Made by a program: the position numbers and the translations under genes
Notes under the pieces: model-generated
Seen by the model: only the letters and a program-made list of their open reading frames with translations
Databases searched by the model: none
Told to the model about the DNA's origin: nothing
Part shown: one piece after another, positions 36,501 to 50,200 of the stretch
How the letters are laid out: each line of letters begins with the position of its first letter
How positions within the stretch are numbered: position 1 is the stretch's first letter
DNA from: Malania oleifera
Lineage: Eukaryota > Streptophyta > Magnoliopsida > Santalales > Ximeniaceae
Direction: 5' to 3'
DNA: 64,000 nt
Assembly: GCF_029873635.1 (NCBI RefSeq)
Contig: NC_080423.1
Coordinates: forward strand, 106,253,988-106,317,987

Positions 36501-39500
36501 TCTATTTACTAAGCTTAGCATGCTGAGTACGCAACATTTTTCTTGTGTATGCAAAAAAATGAAATGAATTGGTTTAGCCCTATTTGCTTTATGAAAGAAT
36601 GAATAAAAATGGAAAAAAATTTGAAACTTCCAGTTTTTTTAATTCTTTTTTCTTTTCTTTTTTTCCCTGAGAGCTGAAAAGGAAAAATAAATCATAGAAG
36701 AAAAAAACTTCTATGATTGCAGACCGGCACGTAATTTTCAAATGAGCTTGCTGTTACAAGCCATCATTTTTATTTAGTTTTTTTATTTGTCAAAATTTGA
36801 TGAACACTATCTAATCACAATGAGTTACAAGCTATAATTCATTTATTTACTTTTTCCATAACTGCCCTGCTCTGCCGCCTTGACTTCAAGTAGAACGAAG
36901 TTTTACAAGGTTTAGAGTTTATGAAAAAAATCACTTAGCAAGTTAGCAGCTTGGTTATTGTTTCAAAAGCCTGAGCACTGCTAACTCTTTCCAAAGCAAG
37001 GTGTTAAAGCTTGATGCACATTGTTGGCCTACAACCTCATAGTTTAAGCTTTTAGATGAAGTGGTAATCTAACATGGTATAAGAGCATGTCACCAGGGGG
37101 TCCTGGGTTCTAGTCTTCTTGTCTGCATTTACTGTGTGGTGTTTAAAAAATTATTTATTCCCTGTAATGGATGTCACTTATTACCTGTTTATCTCTCCAC
37201 GTGCTGCCAAGCTGCACATGCCGGGGAGTGTTAAAGCTTGATATGCATTGTTAGTTTACAACTTAATAGCTTAAGCTTTTAGGTAAAGTGGTAATCTAAC
37301 ACGAGGAAACTATAGTTGTAGTAGTTTGTGCCTGTAATATGGGAAGCATTAACTTCACTTGAAAAAATTTAACTTGAACTGCTCTTCTTAGGAAGACCTC
37401 ATCCTAGGCAAGGCCTGTGACATGATTTTTTCAAATAGGTGGATGTGTTGATTGTGACAAAAGAAATTCCATGTGTGTCATTTGTACACTTTATCTTTTT
37501 GAATGGAACATGTGTATCTGTTTGCTTCCTTTGAAACCTCTCGATGTGCAAGTTGTGTTCTAATTACCATAGTAATTGCTTAATTGCCAAACAAAGTGGT
37601 TACTGGGAGGCTCTGACTTGATTTGGTTTTGGTATTAGTTGAAACATGTGTCAGTTTTTATTTTGTGCAAAGGATTTATAGATAAATATTTACCTGACGA
37701 TCTCCATGATAGATTCATATATCTTGGTGCATTTCAGGTGGGTTCCCATAAAAGGTAATGACTGGTATTGGATTCGCCATCACATAAAAGTTGGTATGCT
37801 GGTCATTGTTGAAATTTTGGTGAGTGACATAACACAATGTTGATTAGGCTATTTTTAATGCATTTTTAAAAAATAAATTTAATAAGTAAACAGCGGCAAT
37901 ATTTGGCATTATTTAACATGCTATATTTGGCATGTGGAAGCAGATTAGGAAGAGAAATAAAATCACTGTGGAAGAAATTTTAAGTAAAATATGACTGAGG
38001 GTTAGCCATTTCCTAAGAAATATTGAATCTGTCTTGTCCTGTCCAAATGAAGGCTCTTTTAAAAGTTATAATCTCTCCAGATTGTACAAATATTGAGATT
38101 TTATTCATCAGATGTCAAATTTAAGAGTTATTGTTTTGTTCTAGAAGCAAACAACAATCTGTTTGGTGTCAAAGTTTCCCAATTCTATTAGAATCTTATA
38201 CAAACTTTTAACTGTACAGTGGGCTACAATAGACACTTTGAGTTGGTTCATTTATTTACATCTGTTCCTGGAGTGGTCATGCATCACGAGTTCACGATCA
38301 TTACACCAAAGTTGATCCTTTCTTCCATTCAACTTGATTTAGGCCCTCGCATATGTCAAATTAAATTTTATTTCTTATGGCCTCCACCCTGTTTTACTTG
38401 TCCTGACAAATTCGTCCTTAATCAAATCACTCTACCTTATTATTTATTGGTCATTGTGCGTGTGTAGATGTTGACAGGCACAATGACCAATTAGCCAGTC
38501 ACCATATGTTGATGTTGACACTTAGCTGTGTCTGGAGGCTTTAAGATGTTTTATGTTAATGGAACCAGACATCCTGCTGAGCGTTCACATATTCATTGTA
38601 TTACTATTAGCAGCATAATATGAGATGAGTGGTTTATATATATATATATATATTCATGTACACCCCCCTCCTGCTTACATATTCACGCACTTAGGAATTG
38701 GGCACGTGCTCCATTACTTAAAAATATTTCTGGTGCCACAAACATGTGCTGTGAATGCACAGCAGCTATGACGTGTATTCCTTCAATTTCTTAATTTTTG
38801 GTTTGCAAGACAATTTGAATATTTGATAAGAGAATATAATAATAGGACCTTGATTTAGTGGTAGCTTTGGGAAAAATCGTATCATTATTATTGTTATTAT
38901 TTGTAGTTGAACAGCGGAGACATTATTCAGCAAAGAGTGATTAGTTTGAAATAATTATTTTAGCAATCGAGGATAAATTTGTTTTTATGTTTTGTTAATG
39001 GGGATTGATATGTGGGGAACCAACTAGAAAGTTTGGAATTGAAAATCTAGGGGCAGGTGGAAAGTGTGTTTTTCCTAACCCAACTCCCTGCAGAGTTTTA
39101 TGTTTCTTGAGTTCATTAAGTATGCATATTTTAGTGATCATTTAGGTTAAAATTTTTGAGTACTTTATATTTTGCAGGCGAAGCGAGATCCTTACCGGTT
39201 TCGGTTTCCTATTGAAATGCGTTTTGTTGATCCAAATATAGACCACCTGATGTATGTAAATATGTGACTTTACTACCGTTTTGAGATCTTTTATAATCTG
39301 TTTGTTTCATGAAAATGACCTTTTAAAAAATATATATTTCTTTATTTTCCAGACGTTGGGTCCTCCAAAATTTTTTGTTGGGGAAAATAACTTATTTGGT
39401 CAACAGAAAAAGACTGTCAGCTTTAACAAAGTAAAAGTTGTTTCCTGAACTCAGTGAGCATAGTTCTCTGCAAAACAGTGGGAAACAATTTCCGTCTTAT

Positions 39501-42500
39501 TTTCTGAACAAATATGATATTTTTTCAAGACAATATTTTTGTGGTAAATGTTTTCTGCCATGAGGTGTTTTTCATGAAAACGAACAGAGCCTTAGTTTAT
39601 GGGGCAAGGTTAATATGAGTTAATGGTGGTGGTTAAAATTGTTTTTTACAGGCTTGCTTATACAGTTTTGTTTGTTTGTCTGCATGCTTGCAGCTTCAAT
39701 AGGTTTGAATTCCCTCCAATATTTCATCGTGATGAAGATACAAATCCAGACGAATTACGTGTAAGTACCTTTTTAATTTTTGGAAAATGCAAGATTTTGT
39801 ATATTTTCACACGCAAACTTTTGTTTCTTTTTTGGGTGGCGGGCAGATACTCGAGTGTTACATTAGAGAATGTTGTTACTTACATTATTGCTTCAATGGT
39901 CTTGTTGACAACGGATTCTATCCGGGAGTATCGACAAATGGGAGTTGCATGGCAATCCTCAAACAAGAAAAACAAGAGGAAAACAAAGACTATATTTATA
40001 AGACAAGAATGATTGAAAAAGTGGAGTCGCCACCTTTATTTTCTTTTAAAAGGGAAAATGAAGGAAAAAATCTTAAGAGATCTGCGAATCAGATAAAAAG
40101 GTTTGGGAGTACACTTATGCGTAGAGAGGGTGATTAACCTACCTTTCTAAGGAATATCAGTCAATCAGTATTCCTATTGACGCCCCATTTTAAGATGGTT
40201 ACTGCTAAGTATGTGTATGTGCCTTGAACACAAAGAAAAAGGAAGAAAAAAGAATTCCCTTTTTTGATCATTCAATGAAATATCTTTGTCCAAGAGGCCC
40301 AAACAACAAAGTTAGACACTCTGATATACTTTTCTTTGAAAAAGAGTTGGCCTTAAGAAAACCTAATATCAATGATAAGTCTCTCTATCTATTTATAATA
40401 TATGTCAAGTACAATACTTATTACTTATAAAAACTCTTGACCCATAATAATAATGCTAAATGAATGAATAACCATTTACACTCCCCCTCAAGCTGGAGCA
40501 TATATATAATATGCTCCACTTGTTACAAATGAATTTCACGCGGGCACCTCTGAAGGCTTTAGTGAATAAATTAGCATGTTGAAACTCAAACTTTATGTGA
40601 GTGGTTGCAATGATCTTCTGTACAAGTTTCTCCCAAATGAAGTGGCAATCAACTTCAATTCATTGTTTGCTCATGGAAGATCGGGTTAGAGAAAATATGA
40701 ATAGAAACTCAATTATTATATATCAATTCCATAGGGTGAGAATGTGGAAATCTAGTTCTTTCAACATGTTCTTCAATCAAACAAGTTCACATGTAGTGTG
40801 CACCATAACCCTATACTCAAACTTAGCACTTGACCTGGCAATCACAGTTTGTTTCTTACTCGTCCAAGACACCAAATTACCACCATAAAGATACAATATC
40901 CGGTTGTGGATCTTCAGTCAAAAGGTGATTTGACATAATCTGCATCTGTGTATCCCTGAATATGAGTGTGACCTTGACCCTAATATGAGAGACCTCTCCT
41001 TGGTGCACCTTTGAGATATCTTAAAATTCAAATTATTGTAACTCAGTTACTTGTTCTCATAGAATCGAGAAATTGACTCATAGCACTTATTGCAAAGGAT
41101 ATATTTGGTTGAATGACTATGAGATAATTCAACTTTCCAAAATAAGTCTCCTGTACCGACTAGGTTAGGCAACAAATCACCTATATTTTATACTAGCTTA
41201 ATATTGGGATCCATGGATGCATCAACAGGTTTGGATCCTAACAACCTCTTTTTTTTTTTTTTTTTTGAAAAAAGAGGGCGGCATCTCCTATATTTATTAG
41301 AAAACCCCTCACTTATGACAGAGGAATACCGTAGTTCCAACCTTGAGACTTGAGGAAAATAAAATCAAAATCCAAGAATCTAAAACTGACTTAGCCAACT
41401 AATTCAAAACTAATAAACCAATGACCAACAATCAAACAAATAAATAAGAACTAAACAGCTATAAGTGGAAAACAAACAAAATTTCGGAAGATCTCAAGGA
41501 ATAAACCAACCACTCCAACCTTCACAAACACTAGCACAAAGCATCACAAGTGCAAGGAAGGAAATCCCAACAAATCCAATCGAATCATTCCTCTGACTTG
41601 CTGTGGAAGCTCATCTTGGCAATTATATGATCGAGATATACCAGATTCACCTTGCTTGGCAAAGAAATCCGCACTTTGATTCGCCTCCTTGTAAACATGT
41701 TTCACTTTGTAATGTATGCCTCTCAATGCTAACACAAGATTTTCCCACAATTTTCATAAGTTCGAAGTCGAACACTTCCCAGAATTAATCTGCTGAACCA
41801 ACAAAGCAAAGTCACAAACAATCTCTACTTGATCAAATTCGAGATCTTTGCATAGATTAATCCCTATAATAATCGCTTTCAATTTAGCCATATTTTTGGT
41901 TCTATAACCCAGTGATGAGGAAAAAAACTGCTTTAAATAATCCTCTTTCATCTCTTATCACGCCTTCATCACCACAATTACCTGGGTTACCTCTACAGCT
42001 TTCATCCATATTCAACTTAACCCAACCTATCCTAGGTTTACACCATCTGACTACACGAGGAAGACGAACCCTCACATTTTTTACTTGAATATCAAAAGCA
42101 CGAAGGATTGCAATATCCGTGCAAGAAGCAGGTGCACGTTTAGTCAACTTGTCCGAAATGAATCTCAGCTTATATTTAATATCAAGTCACACAGTTCTCA
42201 TCGAATCATGAATTGATTTACCCTAACTCTACATCGACGAGTCCAAAGTCTCCAAATAATGAGATTAGGTATGAGATCTACCAAAATGCCTAACTGAGAG
42301 GCCCGTTTTGCACAACTAAACCAAAAATTAACAACCTCCTCTCATCTAAAAGATAAAAAACATACTCGTCTCATCTAAAAGATAAAAAACATACTTCCTT
42401 TGTGACAAGATAATTCTTATACGAGATAATACTTCTACACCTAAGAAGTACTTTAATGGTTCCAAGCCCTTGATTCGAAACTTACTCTATAGGAAAAGCT

Positions 42501-45500
42501 TTAGGTCCTAGATGCCTCGATCATCGTCACCAGTGATCACAGTATCATCCACATACACAATAAGCAAAATCATGCTAAATGGAGTATGATGATAAAATAC
42601 AAAGTAATCTACTACACATTGGCGAAGGCCGAACTCAAGTACTACAACACTAAAATGGCCAAACCATGTTCTTGGAGATTGTTTTAATCCATGTAATGAT
42701 TTCTTAAATCAACATATTAAGCTTGAATCTCCTTGAGCTAAAAACCTAGGTGGTTGCTCTGTATATGCCTCCTTATGAAGATCACATTATAAGAAAACAT
42801 TCTTTACATCTAACTGATATAAAGACCAATGACAAGTGGAAACTAAAGAGATGAACAAACGTACTGAGGCGAGTTTAGCGATAAGAGATAATGCGTCTAA
42901 ATAATCCAAACCATACACTTCAGTATATCCCCTAGCCACTAGACGAGCCTTCAAATGAGCCACAGAATTATCAAGATTGACTTTCACATTGTACACCCAG
43001 CGACAAGCAACCATAGACTTATCAGGAGGAAGTGGTACCAGATCCCAAGTATCATTATGATGTAGTGCACACATCTCTTCAACCACCGCAGTCCTCCATC
43101 TAGAATGGGATAAGGCTTCAAAAATAGATTTTGGAAGAGCAACGAAAGACAGAGTACTAACAAAATAGTAATACAAGGGAGACTAGAAATCATAACAAAC
43201 AAAATTAGAGACTGAGTGTTGGGTACAAGTGCGTTTACCTTTCCGAACAGTTATAGGAAGATCAACATCATGAGAAATAAGATCATCTGACAAGGGAACT
43301 AGAGACATAGTAATAGAAGCTGGAGGAGGCTCTCCTCCTTTGAGTCGCCATGTGTATACTTGGAAATTGGGATGATCCAAGCAATAAGAAAGACTTAAAC
43401 TAGATGATTTAGGAGAATTGGGCACAAATAATAGGTTTGGATTTGGAAGGCAAGGTAGAGGAAGGGACTTATCAAGGTCAACAGAACTCAAGGAATCAGA
43501 GACTTCAGAGTAGTATGGTGTAGACTCAAAAAGGTGACATTAGCAGAGACAAAGAATCGATGTAAAGTAGGACTATGAGATCGATATCCTTTTTGAGTAT
43601 AGGAATAGCCTAGAAAAATATATTCGATAGCACAAGGATCCAACTTATCCATTCTTGAAGTTAACTAATGGGCAATGGACACATAGCCGAATATACGAGG
43701 AAAGGAGAACAAAGGAATCTTAGGGAAGATAATTGAGCATGGGATTTTACCGCCAAGGACAAAGGATGACATTTTATTGATGAGAGAGTAAGTTGTGAGC
43801 ACAACATCACTCTAAAAAACTTTGGAGACATTTATTTGATATAATAGTATTCGAGTGATTACAAAAATGTCTATTTTTCCGCTCTGCAACTCCATTTTGT
43901 TGTGGAGTGTGGGCACAAGAGGACTAATGGATCATACTAGAATTAGTCATATAGTTACTGAATTGGGTATTGAAGTACTCATTTGCATTATAGCATTATA
44001 ACTTCAATGTATCCTAAATAGCATATAATTTTGAATCATTATTTGTGAACAGAAGGCGCAAAAGATATTAAACAACTTGGAACGGTCTTTCATTAAATAC
44101 TCCTCTCTTATAGTCATAGTGCACAGTTCACTCAAACAAGTGACTAACAAGGGAACCATACTTTTGGGAATTGCAAACTCCATCGCAACACTCACAAACT
44201 TGACTAATGATAACAAGATTAATTGTTGGAACAATCGAAACAACCACGAACAAGGTGACCCACCATGAACAAGTCATAAATAAATTAGTACAAGGCTGCC
44301 ACAGCACCAGGAAATTCAGACGCAGCTCCAAAAAGCAACACACAGGAACAATTGGAGAGGTGAACCACCAAAACTACCATGGACAAATCACCAACAAACT
44401 TATAACACTGCCACAACCTCTCAAAAAAACATCTTATAAATACTATCACTGCTCCAAGAGTCACTAGTGACTTTTACTAACACCGAACAACAACTAACTT
44501 ACCACGAATGCATGGTCAAAACAAAAATTGGATCTTTGAGCAAGACACATGCCCAATTGCTTGATATTTTGGTATATGGAAAGAATTAGAGAATTGAATC
44601 AAAAAACACAGCAAACCCAATTGTTTTGGACCCAATAAACTCAATAACCATTGATAAATAGTTTCACGAAGCATCAAACAACCATTCCTTGGGTGCCACA
44701 CATGAGCAATTTAAAAAGGTGAGATCTTTGGACAAAAAACGTCACAAAAAACTCCATCAACATGTTAATAGAGGGATTGGATACTGCTGATGATTTCAGG
44801 TAAAAAAAAAAAAAAGGATGCCTGAGTAGGCTTCATGCGCTGGCGTATAGGGTCGGCCCTAGCAGCCTTCAACGGGTGTGTGAGGGCGCATGGGACACCT
44901 CCTAGAGATGGGATTTCAGTGGGGTGGCAGATCAGCCGTGTCTTGTTTTTTGCAAAATCTATGGTAGATTTTGTGTTCCTGAACTGGTGTCACCCAGAAA
45001 GTTTCCAGCAACTAGTCTGACTTCCGGCTATTTTCTAGGGCTATAGCGTTGCTGGAAATTCTTCTATGATAGTAGAGATGCGGTGGATTTTGGGCTCCGG
45101 GCTTTGGTTTTGATGGTGGTGGTAATAATTAAGGTTTCGGTTTCTAATATCATATTGAATAATTGGGTAAAATGGAAGACCTAACATCAATGATTGGTCT
45201 CTCCCTCTATTTATAATATATTTCAAGCCCAATACTAATGGTCATAATACCCTTACTAACTTGCACTTATTACTAATAAAAACTCTAATGCATAATAATA
45301 ATAATGTTAAATGACTAAATAAGTAAATAACCATTAACAGATGTGTTCAAAGATGATCATATTTCAACCATAGAATATTTTAAGAATGGAAAACGGGGTG
45401 CCATCAAATTCAAGATGATATTGGATTTGGCTGCAAAAGATGGCTGGCTTTTAAAATTGATTGATGTGATGGGGTTTGATTGGCAGGCAAATGAAAGGCT

Positions 45501-47183
45501 TGATTTGATTTGAAATCAAGGATTGAAAGTGGTTAGAATAAAATCTCTTGATTTTATTAGGGATTGAATGATTAATGCAAAATCTAGTGATTAAAAGTGA
45601 CATTTGTGATTGAAATCAGAAATTGATGATTATTGATATGAAATCACCGATTGAGATCGATTATTAATGGTGATGAAGATTTGAAATCCGTGATTTGGAA
45701 TCAAAGATGAAATGGTGATTGATATGGAAATCCACTTATTGAAAATCGGGGATTAATGATGGTAGAGATTTGAAATCCAAGATTGAAATAAGAGACTAAA
45801 TGGTGATTGAGTGGTCCAATTGAAATCAGGGATCTATAGTGATGGAGATTCAAAATCTATGATTTAGAATTAAAGATTAAATAATGATAGGAAAATCCCT
45901 TGATTGAAATTGAGAATTTATGGTGATGGAGATTTAAAATCTAAGAATGAAATCAAAGATTAAATGGTGATTGAGAGGAAAATCCTTTGATTGAAATCGA
46001 AAATTTGTGGCGATAGAGATTTGAAATCGATGATTTGGAATCGAAGGTTAAATGGTGGTTGATATGAAAATCCCCTAATTGAAATGGGGAATTTATGGTA
46101 TGGAGATCCAAAATTCATGATTGAAATAAGAGATTAAATGGTGATTGAGTAGAAAATCCACTAATTGAAATTAGGAATTATGGTGATGAAGATCTAAAAT
46201 CCAAGATTGAAATCACAAATTAAATGGTGATTGAGTGGAAAATCCACTAATTGAAATTGAGGATTTATGGTGATGTAAATTCAAAATTGAAGATTGAAAT
46301 CAGAGTAAAATGGTGATTGACTGAAAAATTCATTGATTGAAATCAAAGATATAATGCTGATTGAGAGGGAGTTTGTTGATTGAAATATGTTATTTAATGA
46401 TAATTGGGAAGACTTTTGATTTGCAATCAATGAAGAAGATGGATTTTTTTTTTTTTAAAAAAGAATACATTTGGTTAGATATGGGATCCAAAAATGGGGA
46501 TGTTTTCCAAATATGGGGAATTTTGGAAATGGTAGTAGGGTTTCATCATTTGCCAAAAAAGGAAACGACTTAAACTCAAAAAAAAAAAAAATTTGTAAAG
46601 GTTGCATTTTGAAAAAAAAAAAACCCAATAGAGGAGTCCCAAGCTTGCCCTGTGCCTAGGGAGAGAAAAGAGAAATACATTGTACGGTTGAGTTCTCTCT
46701 ACTGCCCATCATAAGTCGGGATGAATATTACGCAGATCAACATACGAAGGCACCAAATTTCTAAGCTAAGCTCCAAAAGACATGTTCAAAGTCAACTAAT
46801 TTACAATAAATGAAACTGATTAACACAGGAGCAAAACAAGACATAAATTATGATTTCATGCAAATTGATAGGCAATAAACACAAGTCAAATAGATGTTTT
46901 TATCTCCAATTTCCCAAAATAAACCTACCAATCATTCAAAGACTCCCCTTTCTTTATTTTAATTTTATTTTTTACCATTTTCAATTTATATATATTTTTT
47001 GAATTTCCAAAGTATTTATTTATTTATTTTGAATGGAATATTTATTATAATACTGATAAAAGGGGTAATACCATATAGTACTAATAATAGATACACTTAT
47101 CATTAGGATACTACTAGTATAATAATAAATAAAAACATTCTCTAGAGAAAGAAACTTTATTTAATCAAAAAAATATTTTATTT

Positions 47184-47236
<53 letters not shown>

Positions 47237-50200
47237 TAATACAAAAGATCTAAAAAAAACAATAAGAAAAAAGAAAAAAGGTAGACTAGTCGATCGGTCA
47301 AGTGACTTGGTTAACTGGGTTTGGTAGAGGGGAAGGGCGGTTGACTAGCCTATCAGGAATTCCTTCTTCCTGTATTAGGTCTCATTCGAAACCCTAGTTT
47401 CCACCCTGCAGTTGGTCTCCTCTACCACCATAACCCATCTTTGTGTGCCCTCGAGCACATGACCACCCTTGTCGGTCTCCGGCTACCCTTGCACGCCTAT
47501 TGTAGCTAGGCTACTTGCGGCCAAGTGATTTGCTATGGACTCTTCCTCAACTCACAAAGAAAACCCCTCGAACTTGAGGCTACACACAAAACTGGCCAAG
47601 GCCCCAAACGAATCCAACATTCTCCTTAAAATCAAACCAACGTGTAACATTGAGAGGATTCACAAATACTTGCAAAGATCATGATAATCAAACTAAGCAA
47701 GAATGATACACAAGGCAAAATAAAATATGAATAATTTTGAACTCGAGCATAAAGGCAAAGTGAATTAAAAAGTGTGGGAGACCCTACCTTGTTACAATTA
47801 TTTCTAGATATTTCTTATAAGAAAACTCGACAAGAAACTAGTATCCACAAGTAGGTAGTCCTCTTGAACCTCCCTTTAGTCATGAGTGCTCCTTCAATAA
47901 GCAAGCGTATACATGTTCAACATGTGTGCTCCCTCTTTTTCTCTCTTATATGTGTTCTTGAATGCAAGTTCAAGAGTTTGTGCTTGTCTCTCTCTCTCTC
48001 CTAACGTGTATTGCCCTCCCTAACATTTCAACATCTCTCATCTCTCTATAAGTCAAAATGTGCTCTCCCCTCCCCTTCTTTTAACATGCCTTCCCCACCC
48101 CAACTCCTATTTATAGGCAAAAGCTAGGGGGTAAAAATGTGCTCCCTAGAATACCCTTGGGAGCAGGGAGGAATTACCTCCTTGTCCCCTAGGGTGTTTG
48201 GGCGCACAAAAGGGTTAAACAAACCCGGAAAGGCCCACTCAAATCAGGATAAGGCCTCAAAATCTCCGATTGGAACTTTGAGAGGCTCTCTAAATTCAAC
48301 TAAGCCAAAATAAAACCAACAAAGGAGTAATGAAACCCCTTCTAGCCTACTAGGTTAAGGAAAAAGAGGGAACCCCGGTCAAAATGGGCATTGACAGGTC
48401 CAAGATAGAAAACGTACTTCATATATGTCAACTATCATATTTTGAGTTGTTTTGTTTGTTCTTTTTTTTTCACATAAGAGTGATGGGCTTATGTCGCTCC
48501 TACCATTTGTACTATAGATCTTTGTAAATGGCATGCTTATATGTACCTGGATTGTGAGCTTAGATGGCTTGTATTGTATCTACAATCTACCATTAGGTAT
48601 GTTGTACTTGATGAGCCTTCAATGCAAATCTAATTGGCTACATTGTATCAAATGATTAAAATGATTAGTTAATTTTGACCATCTTATATTTAGGTTTCAT
48701 AAACTTCACTTGTGAATGTTGTTGGTGGGATGTCCATTGGTGGATCTTGTCCTCTTCGCTTGAGGTTTTCTAGTATCTGGACAAATCATATGGTTTTATG
48801 AAACCACATGCTATGTTTTGATTCTTTTGTCAATCCTATTTCCAACTAGAGATTTTGACAATTGACTCAAAACTTTATTTTCCTCCTACTTTTATAACCA
48901 TAATTGCAGTGAAAGATGCTTGTGTTAGATGATCTCCAGAATTCCTAAATCTGAAATTCTTGAATATTTCATTAAAAAAATTTTGAAGGCCCCCTGCTTG
49001 TGTATTTTGGTGGAGGTCCTGAAGTTTTTCTTGTTTTTGAAGTTTATGGTTTCTGCATTTCTTATGCCTTTTGTTTTGGGGATCTTTCCATTTGCAGCGT
49101 GATTGCGGAAGACCTCCTCTTCCTGTAAAAGATCCAGGAATAAAAGTGGAAGAAGAAGCTTTGTTGTTTAATCATCCTTATGTTGAAAGGGTAATTTTAC
49201 AATGGTTGTTCTCTTTTTGAAAATGTTGATGCTTCTAATATTACTGTTGCAAAATATATATCACGATGCATGGAAAGAAAAAACTCATTTGGCATGACTT
49301 TGCTATTGCTCAGAAATGGGCTCTTATGTTAAATGGAGAACGTGAAGGTTGATCTGTACTTTGAATCATGTGATTATTTGGGTGCACTAAATGGACCAGG
49401 GATTTGTGGCTTACCAAATCTCATGGAAACTTTTGTTAGTAATTTCCTCCTTTCTGCTGCTAATATGCGATTTTATGTACACGCATGTAGGTTACATTGA
49501 TGTGTGTTGACTCACCACTTCTCACGACCTTGACATGCTACTCCATATAGTGTTTTCAAGTTTTTGTCTCTTGACACTTGATACTATTTTTTAAAAGTAG
49601 AACTTACGAGTGCCTGTCGTCACCCATAACATCCTTAACATTTTTTAACTGATAGTAAAAATGTAAAAATAAATAAATTTAGAATAGAGATTTGTTATGT
49701 GGGTGCTCCTCTATTGCATGCAATACAATCCATTTTTCAATGTCCAGGAGAGATTTATACCAGCTTTAGTGTCCTGGTACTGCAATTATGACACATTTAT
49801 GTGTATCTGCTGCTCGATTAGCTTGCCCTTAAATATGATTCAAGTTAACATCCTCAAATTTCCACATATCTTCTTGTTATGACTAATTAGGTTTGTCTAA
49901 CCAACAGCTTTCCCTCCGTGTGTGTCGCACGTGTGTGTTATCTCTAATAATATCAGTAACCCTATTATAGTCGCCTTGCTCTTGAACCTTATTGATTCTC
50001 CCTTGCTTAGCGGCTTATAGTCTACACATTCTTGTGGTGCTTTGGATCAGGGTTGGCAACTTCTGGTAGAAGTCCCATTGGATGTTAGTGAGGGTAATAG
50101 CCTGTAGCAGCATCTCTTCTAGCTGATAGTTAATAGAACCAGACCAGTTCGGATTATGTTTCGGCTGGTGTGATCTTTGATATATGACTAATTATTATTT

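Larger units (their letters stand above)
40337..45339 (-). mobile_element. Ty1/copia element in pTAC10 intron 7, broken, with L1 nested inside
   Basis: Minus-strand element with a 5' LTR at 45156-45339 (184 bp, TGTTAATGG...TTATTCA) followed by a degenerate tRNA-Met primer-binding site (about 45140-45153). A 3' LTR lies at 40337-40480 (144 bp), preceded by polypurine TTGAGGGGGAGTG. Integrase (about 43480-43960), RT (about 42400-43180) and RNase H (about 40490-41240) parts lie in order. Same family as the element at 61335-64000. Broken in many places; no matching target duplication found. Confidence 0.85.

Noticed and set aside
45530-46400. CRISPR-like spaced repeats
   Set aside because: Units are contiguous and degenerate, with no conserved repeat and unique spacer pattern, in plant nuclear DNA; it is a minisatellite.
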